NCBI GenBank assembly: GCA_934277985.1
Contig: CAKQWF010000003.1
Span: forward strand, 1 to 64,000
From: an uncultured Oxalobacter sp.
GTDB taxonomy: Bacteria; Pseudomonadota; Gammaproteobacteria; Burkholderiales; Burkholderiaceae_D
Length of the DNA: 64,000 nt
Direction: 5' to 3'
This document shows, in pieces, positions 27,532-35,956 of this stretch. The number at the start of each line of letters is the position of its first letter. Positions within the stretch are counted from its first letter, which is position 1. Under the pieces are notes generated by a model. That model made no database searches, had not been told where the DNA came from, and saw only the letters and a list, made by a program, of their open reading frames with translations. The translations under genes and the position numbers were made by a program.

Positions 27532-28697
27532 TGGCTTGCACGATCGGACAACGCACGCCGCAGGCCGAAGCCGCCTACGCACTGGCACGCCATGCCGTCA
27601 CGGCACTGCTCGACGAAGCGCGGCTGACCCCGAAACCCGGGCTGGTCGATATGCGCGGCAGCGGCAACCATGACGATATGGACCTGTCCATGCTGGAGGC
27701 TTCCGCCGAAAGTCTGGAAACCGCCTTTTTCGATATGGCGCTTGCCGGCTGGGGACGTATGCCCGACGCGACATTGCGCCGGCAGATCGGCGCCATCGGC
27801 CGGGAAGGGGAACGGGTCATGATGAAAACCACCGGCGGCGTCAACACCCATCGCGGCGCGATCTGGGCGCTGGGACTCATGGTCACGGCCTGCGCCATGC
27901 ACGAAGGTGAAGCCGGGACGGACGAGATCTGCATGGCTGCCGCCTCGCTGGCGAAAATCGGCGACGAAGCCTGTCCGAAGCGTTTTTCCAAGGGCAAATA
28001 CGTCACGGCACGCTACAAGGTGCCGGGCGCGCGGGAAGAAGCGCAAGGCGGTTTTCCGCATGTCACCCGACTGGCCTTGCCGCAACTGGCGGCCAGCCGC
28101 CATCGCGGCAGCCTGGAACCGGAAGCGCGAATCGACGCCCTGCTGGCCGTCATGACATCGCTGGCCGACACCTGTGTCCTCTCGCGGGGCGGCATGCCGG
28201 CGCTTGCCGCCATGCAAAAAGGCGCGCGCGCCGTGCTCGACATGGGGGGTATCGGCACCGAAGCGGGCAAAAGGGCGTTCGCACGGCTCGAGGACGTCAT
28301 GCGCGAAACCCGTGCCTCACCGGGCGGGGCGGCCGACTTGCTGGCGGCGACACTGTTTCTCGACCGTGCAGCCCATCCAATAACAGGAGACAAGAACATG
28401 CAAAACATCACACTCAAATATCCCGGTCGCGCGGCGGCCGGAAAAAAAGCGCTCGCCGGTGTCGTCGGTTCGGGCGACATGGAAGCGCTGTTCGAACCGG
28501 ATACTGCAGACAGGCTCGACGTATCCATCATTACATCCACAGACGGCAGCGCCGCACGCTGGGAACGGCTGTTTGCCAGACTCTCGGATGCCGCTCCCTT
28601 GCCGGCAGGCCGTCTGGTCATCCACGATTTCGGTGCAACCCCCGGGGTTGCCCGTTTGAGAATCGAACAGGTTTTCGAGGAGGCTCGCCATGAATGA
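27531..28697 (+). CDS. MdcB-MdcC fusion: prosthetic-group synthase joined to acyl-carrier protein
   Basis: One open frame of 388 codons holds two proteins that are normally separate. Residues 1 to about 285 are triphosphoribosyl-dephospho-CoA synthase MdcB (CitG family: LTPKPGLVDMRGSGNHDDMD, KTTGGVNTHRGAIWALG, SRGG). Residues 290-388 are the delta subunit MdcC (LKYPGRAAAGKKALAGVVGSGDMEALFEP). If the internal Met (28398) is taken as MdcC residue 1, the Ser of VGSGD is residue 25, the serine that carries the cofactor in Klebsiella. An AGGAGA ribosome binding site remains 8 nt before that Met, so free MdcC can still be made. No stop codon separates the two. A one-base change or assembly error could also explain the joined frame. 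Confidence 0.9.
   Translation: MACTIGQRTPQAEAAYALARHAVTALLDEARLTPKPGLVDMRGSGNHDDMDLSMLEASAESLETAFFDMALAGWGRMPDATLRRQIGAIGREGERVMMKTTGGVNTHRGAIWALGLMVTACAMHEGEAGTDEICMAAASLAKIGDEACPKRFSKGKYVTARYKVPGAREEAQGGFPHVTRLALPQLAASRHRGSLEPEARIDALLAVMTSLADTCVLSRGGMPALAAMQKGARAVLDMGGIGTEAGKRAFARLEDVMRETRASPGGAADLLAATLFLDRAAHPITGDKNMQNITLKYPGRAAAGKKALAGVVGSGDMEALFEPDTADRLDVSIITSTDGSAARWERLFARLSDAAPLPAGRLVIHDFGATPGVARLRIEQVFEEARHE
28385..28400 (+). promoter_or_regulatory. mdcC: Internal ribosome binding site and start for MdcC
   Basis: AGGAGA at 28385-28390 followed after 7 nt by ATG at 28398 lies inside the joined mdcB-mdcC frame. This is where mdcC normally begins in other bacteria, and it would give a 99-residue protein. 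Confidence 0.7.
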
Positions 28698-29523
28698 CAC
28701 CCGTTTTATCGAACTGTCCGCCCGTGAACGGGCAAAAGGATTGCTGGACGCCGGTACTTTCCGCGAACTGCTCGGCCCGTTCGACTACATCATGTCGCCC
28801 TGGCTCGCGCCGCAAGGCATCGTTCCGCAGGCCGACGACGGCATGGTCGTCGCCAAAGGCACGATAGACGGAAAACCCGCCGTCGTCATCGCCATCGAAG
28901 GCACTTTCCAGGGCGGCAGCATGGGAGAAGTCTCCGGTGCGAAAATGGCGGCTGCGCTCGAAATGGCGGCGGAAGACAACAGAAACGGCATTCCGACACA
29001 GGCCATCCTTTGTCTGGAAACCGGTGGCGTCCGCCTTCAGGAAGCCAATCTGGGACTGGCGGCCATCGCCGACATTCATGCCGCCATCGTCGATTTGCGC
29101 CGTTATGTCCCGGTCATCGGCATCATCGCAGGAACTGTCGGCTGTTTCGGCGGTATGTCCATCGCGGCAGCCCTGTGCAGCTATCTGATCGTCACCCGCG
29201 AAGCCCGGCTCGGTCTCAATGGCCCGCAAGTCATCGAACAGGAAGCCGGTATCGAGGAATACGACTCGCGCAACCGTCCCTTCATCTGGAGCCTGACCGG
29301 CGGAGAAGCGCGTTACCGTACCGGGTTCGTCGATGCACTCGTCGATGATTCGCTTGCCGCTGTCAGAAAAGCCGCTACCGACTGTATCGCCATGGGACGT
29401 CCGGCATCCCTCAGATGCGAACGCTATGACGACTATCTGGAAAAACTCAACGCTTTCGATACCCGCGAACAGGCCAGCGCGGAACGTGCGGCCGCATTGT
29501 TTGGAAAAGGAGAACGCTCATGA
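28690..29523 (+). CDS. mdcD: Malonate decarboxylase beta subunit
   Basis: A 277-residue crotonase/carboxyltransferase-fold subunit. Together with MdcE it decarboxylates malonyl-S-ACP to acetyl-S-ACP. The family's opening FIELSARERAKGLLDAGTFREL, the acyl-binding GTFQGGSMGEVSGAKMAAALEMA and the oxyanion-loop GCFGGMSIAAALC are present. It overlaps the mdcC end by 8 bp and mdcE by 4 bp. Confidence 0.95.
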   Translation: MNDTRFIELSARERAKGLLDAGTFRELLGPFDYIMSPWLAPQGIVPQADDGMVVAKGTIDGKPAVVIAIEGTFQGGSMGEVSGAKMAAALEMAAEDNRNGIPTQAILCLETGGVRLQEANLGLAAIADIHAAIVDLRRYVPVIGIIAGTVGCFGGMSIAAALCSYLIVTREARLGLNGPQVIEQEAGIEEYDSRNRPFIWSLTGGEARYRTGFVDALVDDSLAAVRKAATDCIAMGRPASLRCERYDDYLEKLNAFDTREQASAERAAALFGKGERS

Positions 29524-30353
29524 AAAACGGAAACGATACCCGTGAAAAGGGCAGGGGGGAAATCTGGTTCGATCTGCTGGCGGGCGCTTTCGCGCAGCGT
29601 ACGGGACAATGCCCGTCGGTCAAGGTCGCCGACGGTGAACTCGACGGCTATCCGGTACGGGCGATCGCCGTCATCCCCGCCCCGGACAACCGTTATCCCC
29701 GTGCGGCCAAAGGCGAAGTCGGCCTGCTCGAGGGCTGGACGCTGGGCAAGATGGTCGCCGAAGCGGTACAGGCGGACAAGGACAAGGCCGAAAAACGCGC
29801 CATCCTCGCCATCATCGACGTTCCCAGCCAGGCATACGGCAGACGGGAAGAAGCCTTCGGCATCCATCTGGCGCTGGCAGCCGCGGCAGGCGCATACGCC
29901 ACGGCACGCCTTGCGGGGCATCCGGTCATCGGGCTGATCGTCGGCAAAGCCATGTCCGGCGCGTTTCTGGCGCATGGCTATCAGGCCAACCGCCTGATCG
30001 CCATCAACGACCCCGGCGTCATGATCCACGCCATGGGCAAGGCATCCGCCGCGCGCATCACCCTGCGCAGCGTCGAGGCACTGGAAAAACTGGCGTCCAC
30101 CATCCCGCCGATGGCCTACGACATCACCAACTACCGCACGCTCGGCCTGTTGGAAGACCTGATCGACGTCGCCGATCCGGTCAGACCTGACAATGCGGAA
30201 GTCGCAACCATCCGGACAGCCGTCATCCGTGCCATCGCAAGTGCACGCAAGGGAGATGTCTCGCTGATGAACCGGCTGGGTTCGCCCAACCGCGCCAGCA
30301 CCTCGCGGGTACGCGAAGCCATGCGCAGCCAGTGGCAGGACACGGCATCATGA
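29520..30353 (+). CDS. mdcE: Malonate decarboxylase gamma subunit
   Basis: A 277-residue subunit of the carboxyltransferase-fold pair with MdcD. It holds DVPSQAYGRREEAFGIHLALAAAAGAYA and the second oxyanion region LIVGKAMSGAFLAHGYQANR, both typical of MdcE. The start overlaps mdcD by 4 bp (ATGA) and the end overlaps mdcG by 4 bp, consistent with one polycistronic message and equal synthesis of the subunits. Confidence 0.95.
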   Translation: MKNGNDTREKGRGEIWFDLLAGAFAQRTGQCPSVKVADGELDGYPVRAIAVIPAPDNRYPRAAKGEVGLLEGWTLGKMVAEAVQADKDKAEKRAILAIIDVPSQAYGRREEAFGIHLALAAAAGAYATARLAGHPVIGLIVGKAMSGAFLAHGYQANRLIAINDPGVMIHAMGKASAARITLRSVEALEKLASTIPPMAYDITNYRTLGLLEDLIDVADPVRPDNAEVATIRTAVIRAIASARKGDVSLMNRLGSPNRASTSRVREAMRSQWQDTAS

Positions 30354-31027
30354 AATCCGCCGGCCAGCTGTTGCGGGAACACGGCGGGCGGCACGGCTGC
30401 CGGCCCCACGATCTGATCCGGGTGAACGGTGCGGATGCCTTGCAATCCTACGCACCGTTGCCGGACTGGGTCGGCGACGCATGGCATCCGGGACTGCCGT
30501 TGGTGGTACGGCGCGATTTTTCCGCGGATGGCCTGATACCGGCCGGCATACGCGGCAATACCCGTGCCGAAAGGGCCGCCGTCTGGGTCGCTCCGGATTC
30601 GGTCATCGAAACCGTCACGCCCGAGGCGCTGGTCGATGATGCCGGAAAACTGGCGGCTTCGCCTTTTGCCGGTACACGGCCAGTACAGGCGCTTCTTCGG
30701 CTGGTGCGTCAGGCGATACCCTGGCGCTGGGGCGTCACAGGCAGCTGCGGTTATGCGCTGGCGACCGGCAAGGCCGTCATGCATGCCGACAGCGATCTGG
30801 ATATTCTGGTTCGTTGCCCGGAACCGGCGAAACCGGCGGATTTCGCCGGACTGGCCGACATCATGGCATCGTTGCCATGCCGCACAGACGTCCAGATCGA
30901 AACCCCGGCAGGTGCATTCGCACTGAAAGAATGGCTGCGCGAGTGCCGGAACAATCCGCGCGGGCGCATCCTGCTAAAAACGGATTTCGGGCCGGTACTG
31001 ACGGACGATCCATGGCAACCGGAATAA
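30350..31027 (+). CDS. mdcG: Phosphoribosyl-dephospho-CoA transferase
   Basis: A 225-residue nucleotidyltransferase that attaches the cofactor made by MdcB to the serine of MdcC. The motif GSCGYALATGKAVMHADSDLDILV has the G-S...D-x-D metal-binding core (about residues 130-155). The N-terminal domain (RPHDLIRVN) matches MdcG. I start at 30350, where ATG overlaps the mdcE stop, and not at the ATG 6 codons upstream. Confidence 0.93.
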   Translation: MKSAGQLLREHGGRHGCRPHDLIRVNGADALQSYAPLPDWVGDAWHPGLPLVVRRDFSADGLIPAGIRGNTRAERAAVWVAPDSVIETVTPEALVDDAGKLAASPFAGTRPVQALLRLVRQAIPWRWGVTGSCGYALATGKAVMHADSDLDILVRCPEPAKPADFAGLADIMASLPCRTDVQIETPAGAFALKEWLRECRNNPRGRILLKTDFGPVLTDDPWQPE

Positions 31028-31046
31028 ACGACGAGAAAGGCATCCC

Positions 31047-31979
31047 ATGAACAAAATCCTTTTCACCTTTCCGGGACAGGGTGCACAGATTCCCGGCATG
31101 CTGCACGAACTCGACAGACAGGGAGAACACGGACAGCTTCTCAGACAGGCAAGCGACATTCTCGGCGAGGACGTCATGACGCTGGATACGCCGCAAGCGC
31201 TCGAACGCACCCGCGCCGTCCAGCTGTGCATCCTGATCGCGGGCGTGGCCAGCGCGTCATGGCTCATTGCGCGAAAAGCCGTTCCCGACTTCGTCTCGGG
31301 ACTGTCCATCGGCGCGTTTCCGGCGGCGGTCGTCTCCGGTGCGCTGGATTTCGCCGATGCCTTGCGGCTTGTGTCCCTGCGTGGCGAACTGATGGAAAAA
31401 GCCGCGCCCGCCGGATACGGATTGTGCGCCATCGGCGGCTTGCCGGAACGGACGGTGCAGACGCTAGTCGATGCCGTTTGCGCACCGGCATCTCCCGTCT
31501 ATCTCGCCAATATCAACGCATCCGACCAGTTCGTCATCGCCGGTTCCGACGATGCCATGAAAAAAGTGCTGGACATGGCGCGGGAAAAAGGCGCGACGAA
31601 GACCGACCGGCTCGCGGTGGCCGTTCCGTCCCATTGCCCGCTGCTTGCAGACGCGGCGCGTTTCTTGCATGACGCTATCGGTCAGGTCACGTTCAGACGT
31701 CCGGCCATCGCCTACCTGAGCGGCAGCACCGGCAGGGTATTGTGGCAGCCGCAACGCATCGCGGACGATCTCGCCTTCAACATGGCGCGTCCGGTACGCT
31801 GGGCGGATGCCATGCAGGCAGCCTGCGAACGGGGCGTGCGGCTGGCCATCGAAATGCCGCCGGGTTCGGTATTGACGGGACTGGCCAAACGGGTGCTTGC
31901 CGACGGCGAAGCCCTGTCATGCCAGCAACAGGGCATGGCAGGTGCACTGGCGCTGGCATTGCGCCGGAAGGCGAACTGA
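31047..31979 (+). CDS. mdcH: Malonyl-CoA:ACP transacylase of malonate decarboxylase
   Basis: A 310-residue FabD-like transacylase that first loads MdcC with malonyl. It has FTFPGQGAQIPGM at the N-terminus, the serine elbow GLSIGAFPAAV (Ser near residue 89), and the catalytic His in VPSHCPLL (about residue 196). It follows mdcG by 19 bp and is the last gene of the operon. It ends 17 bp before the convergent mdcR. Confidence 0.95.
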   Translation: MNKILFTFPGQGAQIPGMLHELDRQGEHGQLLRQASDILGEDVMTLDTPQALERTRAVQLCILIAGVASASWLIARKAVPDFVSGLSIGAFPAAVVSGALDFADALRLVSLRGELMEKAAPAGYGLCAIGGLPERTVQTLVDAVCAPASPVYLANINASDQFVIAGSDDAMKKVLDMAREKGATKTDRLAVAVPSHCPLLADAARFLHDAIGQVTFRRPAIAYLSGSTGRVLWQPQRIADDLAFNMARPVRWADAMQAACERGVRLAIEMPPGSVLTGLAKRVLADGEALSCQQQGMAGALALALRRKAN

Positions 31980-31996
31980 ACGAATCGGACCTGCCG

Positions 31997-32914
31997 TCAG
32001 TCTTGCGGCGGGTGCGCCAGCATCCGCGCCTCGGCGACCAGCGAGAGGATATCCGGATCGCGCTCGCGGTTTTTCGGAAACACGAGCGCGATCGTCTGGT
32101 GTTTGCGGTAACGTTCCGCCAGTTCGATCAGACGCACCGAGTTTTCGAATACCTTGCCGATACGATGCGGCACCAGCGAACAGCCGACACCGGCCTGTAC
32201 CATGTTCATCAGGGAAAAAATATCGTTGAGGCGTGTCACGACGACCGGCCTGAAACCGGCTTCGCGGAAAGCGTCGTCGAAACGCTGGGCGGTGGCGAAT
32301 CCCTCGTTCATCGTCACGAACTTTTCATGTCGCAAATCGGCCAGATCGGCGGGTTCTGTCACCTTGTCCGCCATCGACAGCGGCACTGCCAGATAAAAGG
32401 TATCCTCGAACAGCGGCAGGGTTTCCAGCCCGGCCATCTCCACACGTTCGCCGGGCAGCGAAACCAGAATGGCATCGAGCAGGCCGTCGGCAAGCTGGAG
32501 CAGCAATTCGCGGCTGGAATTCATCGACAAGTCGATTTCCATTTCCGGCCGTCTGCGCTTCAGCCCCATGATCAGGCGCGGAACGGTACCCGTCGTCAGC
32601 GAATACAGGCACCCCAGTTTCATGCGTCCGCTGCCGTAACCCGCGGCCTTGCGCGTCGCCTCGATCGCGCGGCGCAATACGATCAGCATTTCATCGGCAT
32701 AATGCGCCAGCGTCTGCGCGGCGGGCAACGGCTTGAGATTGCGCCCGTCCTGCGCGAAAAGCGGGCATCTCAGGACTTCTTCCAGCGAATGCAGGGCACG
32801 ATGCACGCTGACTCCGCTGATACCCAGCGTTTCGGCGGTGCGTGCGATATTGCGTTTATCCATGAAAGCCAGAAAAATCTCCAGCTTGCGAATCGTCAGT
32901 TCGGAATCGATCAT
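31997..32914 (-). CDS. mdcR: LysR-family regulator, MdcR type
   Basis: A 305-residue LysR-type regulator: N-terminal winged HTH (IRKLEIFLAFMDKRNIARTAETLGISGVSVHRALHSLEEVL) and a two-lobed ligand domain. The HTH wording matches MdcR proteins, which activate mdc genes with malonate. The start at 32914 (MIDSELTIRKLEIF) fits the family, although no clear Shine-Dalgarno is visible; the upstream 29 codons look untranslated. It is placed tail-to-tail with mdcH, not divergent from mdcA, so it must act on the mdcA promoter from 7 kb away. Confidence 0.88.
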   Translation of the reverse strand: MIDSELTIRKLEIFLAFMDKRNIARTAETLGISGVSVHRALHSLEEVLRCPLFAQDGRNLKPLPAAQTLAHYADEMLIVLRRAIEATRKAAGYGSGRMKLGCLYSLTTGTVPRLIMGLKRRRPEMEIDLSMNSSRELLLQLADGLLDAILVSLPGERVEMAGLETLPLFEDTFYLAVPLSMADKVTEPADLADLRHEKFVTMNEGFATAQRFDDAFREAGFRPVVVTRLNDIFSLMNMVQAGVGCSLVPHRIGKVFENSVRLIELAERYRKHQTIALVFPKNRERDPDILSLVAEARMLAHPPQD

Positions 32915-33067
32915 GTTTTTTGTTGAAAAGCCGACGGCGCACGTCGGAAACCGGACAACCATTTTCCCTGTACAGGGCGTGCTTGTCCATCCCCGGTACA
33001 CGACCGGGGACTGGCACAGCGACGCGCTGTCACACTACAATATACAAAAAACGAACAGGACAGGAAA

Positions 33068-33760
33068 ATGGCTATTCTGATTGTCGAAACAGGGATGCCC
33101 CCCGGCGATATCCCACAGCGGTGCGGATCGACCGCACAATGGTTTCTCGACGCCCTGAACGAAATCGGCAAGCGTGGGGACATCGTTCGTCCCTACCTCG
33201 GTGAGGCGCTGCCGGTTCCGACATCCGTATCAGGCGCCATCATCACCGGTTCATGGAGCATGGTGACGGACCACGAGGAATGGAGCGAGAAAACGGCGGA
33301 ATGGATCCGGCAGGTGCTGGTATTCGACATCCCGCTGTTCGGCGTGTGTTACGGCCACCAGCTGATGGCCTACGCGCTGGGCGGTGAAGTCGGCGAAAAC
33401 CCGGAAGGCGGCGAAAAAGGCACCTTCACCATCACGCTCACCGAAAAAGGGCGAAACAATCTTTTGCTTGATGGCTTTCCGCTCCAGTTTCCGGCCTATC
33501 TTTTCCATGAACAAAGCGTGCTGACGCCGCCGTCCGGCTGCGATGTGCTGGGGTTCTCGGAAAAAGATCCGTACCAGATATTACGCTACGGCAACAGCGC
33601 TTTTTCCGTGCAGTTCCATCCGGAATTCACGGCCGACATTCTCAGGGCAGCCTGTGAAAACGGGAAAGTCATACCGCATGACGGTACCGTCGCCAACGAA
33701 ACCGTCTGGTCGCGGCGACTGTTGCACAACTTCTGCCGTATCGTCGAAGACATCGGCTGA
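33068..33760 (+). CDS. Class I glutamine amidotransferase-like protein
   Basis: A 230-residue stand-alone GATase1 domain. The nucleophile elbow GVCYGHQLMAYALGG puts the catalytic Cys at 94, and FSVQFHPEF gives His183 and Glu185. It resembles the GMP-synthase-like amidotransferases that act alone on glutamyl compounds. Its partner and substrate are unknown. It is divergent from mdcR. Confidence 0.88.
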   Translation: MAILIVETGMPPGDIPQRCGSTAQWFLDALNEIGKRGDIVRPYLGEALPVPTSVSGAIITGSWSMVTDHEEWSEKTAEWIRQVLVFDIPLFGVCYGHQLMAYALGGEVGENPEGGEKGTFTITLTEKGRNNLLLDGFPLQFPAYLFHEQSVLTPPSGCDVLGFSEKDPYQILRYGNSAFSVQFHPEFTADILRAACENGKVIPHDGTVANETVWSRRLLHNFCRIVEDIG

Positions 33761-33768
33761 AAAGGCAT

Positions 33769-33814
33769 GAAAAAACGCACGGCAGTGGCTGCGACCGGGC
33801 TGCGTGCCGTGCGT
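33769..33814 (-). terminator. Rho-independent terminator for the NlpE-like gene
   Basis: A 10-bp perfect inverted repeat (ACGCACGGCA/TGCCGTGCGT, 33775-33784 and 33805-33814) is followed on the reverse strand by six T. It lies just after the stop codon at 33834 of the reverse gene. It also separates this gene from the convergent amidotransferase gene. Confidence 0.7.
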
Positions 33815-33833
33815 AACGTCCTGAAAAAGACCG

Positions 33834-34568
33834 TCAGCGTGCCTTGACGTAATCCCCCGCGAGCGTCTTGCCGCCGGAACAGAAAAGCGCAAGATCCTCG
33901 CTGTCGCCCGCATTCGAAGTGGAAACGTTCATCACATCCGGTACATCCGAGCGGATCACCAGCGTACTGTTCATGCCGGGATTGGCGCTTTGCAAGGGAA
34001 TCTCGATCTGGTCGTTGATGATTTTGCCATGGGCGTTGAACGTACAGCCTTCCTCGATACCGTCGGCCGAAATATCGACCGTGACACCGTCCTGCGCCGT
34101 TCCCGCGATCGTCAGCACACCGGCATAACCGTTTGCCGCCGCATCGCCGGAGAGACGGTAGCGCCCCGCGAAATCGGATGCAACCCTGGGCCTGACCTTC
34201 GTGAGCGTATAGGCCCCGGCATCGGCAGCGATCTTGCCGGCGCTGTCCGTCATGACGATGGCATCAGGCGAGCTGACACGGTAATACTGTGTCTGAAAGG
34301 GCAGGGAAACCGTCACGATACCCTGATCCATCGTCCAGCCGCCCCCTTGCGACAGGGACGATACATCGCCTTGCGAAAAAAGCTGGGTTTCGATGGCGGA
34401 GCCGTCCTGGCGGAACGTGATCGCCGTTCGGATGGGGGAACAATCCTTGCAAGGGAGCGTACCGACATACATGCCTTGCGGCGGCGTTTGTTGCGGTTCG
34501 GACTGCTGGCAGGCGGACAGAGCGGCCGCCATGCACAGGCCTGTCAGAAAAAGCGGAAATCGTTTCAT
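33834..34568 (-). CDS. NlpE-like outer-membrane lipoprotein
   Basis: A 244-residue protein. The signal peptide ends in a lipobox (AAALSAC|QQ), so it should be lipidated at Cys20. The N-terminal domain (GMYVGTLPCKDCSPIRTAITFRQDG) has the CxxC and surrounding blocks of the NlpE N-terminal domain, known in E. coli for sensing surface contact and lipoprotein stress through Cpx. The C-terminal half is a second beta-rich domain ending in LALFCSGGKTLAGDYVKAR. No cpx genes are nearby. Confidence 0.82.
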   Translation of the reverse strand: MKRFPLFLTGLCMAAALSACQQSEPQQTPPQGMYVGTLPCKDCSPIRTAITFRQDGSAIETQLFSQGDVSSLSQGGGWTMDQGIVTVSLPFQTQYYRVSSPDAIVMTDSAGKIAADAGAYTLTKVRPRVASDFAGRYRLSGDAAANGYAGVLTIAGTAQDGVTVDISADGIEEGCTFNAHGKIINDQIEIPLQSANPGMNSTLVIRSDVPDVMNVSTSNAGDSEDLALFCSGGKTLAGDYVKAR

Positions 34569-34736
34569 GCTGTCTCCGGAGTGAAAAGAAAAGAAATTGC
34601 CGGCATCGGACCGGCCGGTACCGCAAGACTAGCGCGGCGGGACAGCACGGAACTGATCCATGTCAGAAAACGGGAAAATAACGCGGAAACTGGAAAAAAC
34701 GGAAAGCCTGCCGTCGGAAAAAGCGTGAAACGGAAG

Positions 34737-35411
34737 CTATTTCTTGCGGAACTTGCGGTGTTCCATGACTGTGCCGATCAGTTCGACGGAATCGATGTGG
34801 GAGCGGATGACGGGGTAATCCTCGTTCAGCGGCAACAGTTCGAAAAGCATGTGGTGTGAGGAATCCAGCCCTTTCGGACGATATTTCCTGACGACGACCT
34901 TGCCTTTTTCACCGTTTCTGGCGACGACGAAATCACCGGGTTCCGGCTTGACGGACGGGTCGATCACGATCCAGTCGCCTTCCTCGAAATCCGGCATCAT
35001 GGCCGCATTCTCGATTTTCATGGCAAACGAGCGGGGCGACAGGGAAAGATGGGTGAACAGGCATGCCTGCTGTTCGCTGAACTGGACAGGATTGCGCGAT
35101 GAACTGTTGAAACCGAAAACCTGTTCGTCCGAAATCATGGGAATCTGGTTGATCTTGCCCAGCTGGGAATGCGGAATCTGGAGGGCATTCAGGGACATTT
35201 GTCCTTTTCCGGTTTCCAGCCAGGAAGCGGAACATCCGATCATTTCCTGCGCCTTCAGAATGCCCTGTTTGGAAATTCCCCTGGCTTGCCAGTTATGGAC
35301 GGTTTGCGGCGAAACGTTGAGCAGACGCGCCAGCTCTGACTGGCCGTGCACGCGTTTCATCACTCTGGCCGCTTCGTATAGTCGTTTCATTTGTTCATGC
35401 ATACCATGCAT
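34737..35411 (-). CDS. CI-like repressor with S24 domain, catalytic Ser apparently replaced
   Basis: A 224-residue regulator: N-terminal HTH (SELARLLNVSPQTVHNWQARGISKQG, residues 25-50) and a C-terminal LexA/CI-type S24 domain (from about 120). In active members the nucleophile lies in a GDSMxP motif. Here the equivalent reads IENAAMMPDFEEGD, with Ala where Ser should be, while the Lys region (KVVVRKYRP) is kept. It should therefore bind DNA and dimerise but not self-cleave. It lies just outside the integrated element, so it may be a host gene or an older phage remnant. It probably represses its own upstream region. Confidence 0.85.
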   Translation of the reverse strand: MHGMHEQMKRLYEAARVMKRVHGQSELARLLNVSPQTVHNWQARGISKQGILKAQEMIGCSASWLETGKGQMSLNALQIPHSQLGKINQIPMISDEQVFGFNSSSRNPVQFSEQQACLFTHLSLSPRSFAMKIENAAMMPDFEEGDWIVIDPSVKPEPGDFVVARNGEKGKVVVRKYRPKGLDSSHHMLFELLPLNEDYPVIRSHIDSVELIGTVMEHRKFRKK

Positions 35412-35841
35412 TTTCCAGAATTAACCCGATCTGTGTTATACGATATGTTCAAGTACGCAATCAACACGATGTTCAATGTTTTTGCGCCTGATACCGGAAG
35501 AAAGTGACAATGAGAATGAAAACCGTTTTTCCTTCCGGAAAAACCTTGTCGCCGACAGTTTTTTTCAAACGTTTTCCTGTCTTTTTGATAAAAAAATCAG
35601 CTTCAGGTTCCCGATACCGGCTTCCCGGCTTTCAGCGAGCAATCTTTATGTCGGACTGTGCATATAATGAACCCGCTTGTACACTATTAAACTTTTGAAT
35701 AGTAAAGTCGGCATCTGTTACATTTTGTTACATTTTTTGATGCCACAGACGGGAAAGGTCTTCTCACAAAGGCTGAAAAATACGATGGAAATAACGGAAA
35801 ACAATGTTTTTCGCGAAACGAAAAGATAGGGAAAAAGCCTT
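35412..35841. other. Repressor operator region and tRNA-Leu upstream region
   Basis: This gap holds two similar motifs, ACGATATGTTCAA (35440-35452) and ACGATGTTCAA (35467-35477), just before the repressor gene, which look like its operators. Further right, TGTTACA occurs twice at 35716-35733 inside a GGCATC...GATGCC inverted repeat. Short frames at 35476-35698 are on both phases with no ribosome binding site, so I call none. Confidence 0.4.
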
Positions 35842-35869
35842 TTGTAACAGTCTGACGATCTGTTACAAT
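35842..35869 (+). promoter_or_regulatory. Promoter of the split tRNA-Leu
   Basis: TTGTAA (35842-35847), 16 bp, TACAAT (35864-35869): a good sigma-70 promoter ending 11 bp before the first tRNA base at 35881. Both hexamers fall within a perfect inverted repeat, TTGTAACAG (35842-35850) and CTGTTACAA (35860-35868). It now also faces the element-borne tRNA-Leu at 35957. Confidence 0.65.
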
Positions 35870-35880
35870 GCCTCACCGTT

Positions 35881-35920
35881 GCCCGGGTGGTGAAATTGGT
35901 AGACACAAGAGACTTAAAAT
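35881..35920 (+). pseudogene. 5' half of host tRNA-Leu(UAA), cut by insertion
   Basis: The sequence gives acceptor GCCCGGG, a leucine D-arm (GTGAAATTGGTAGACAC) and the anticodon stem-loop up to ACTTAAAAT. It then leaves tRNA sequence abruptly. The matching remainder is at 54158-54204. Joined, the two halves give a complete tRNA-Leu with anticodon TAA and paired acceptor and T arms. Confidence 0.93.
35910..35920 (+). repeat. attL core
   Basis: The 11-bp sequence AGACTTAAAAT spans the anticodon and is repeated exactly at 54147-54157. It is the likely strand-exchange core of the integrated element. Confidence 0.85.
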
Positions 35921-35956
35921 ACATTGAGTCTATAAAGCTACTCTCAACATTGAGAT

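Noticed and set aside
31742..32926. 394-codon forward open frame
   Set aside because: It is antisense to mdcR and out of phase with mdcH. The real genes have full motifs.
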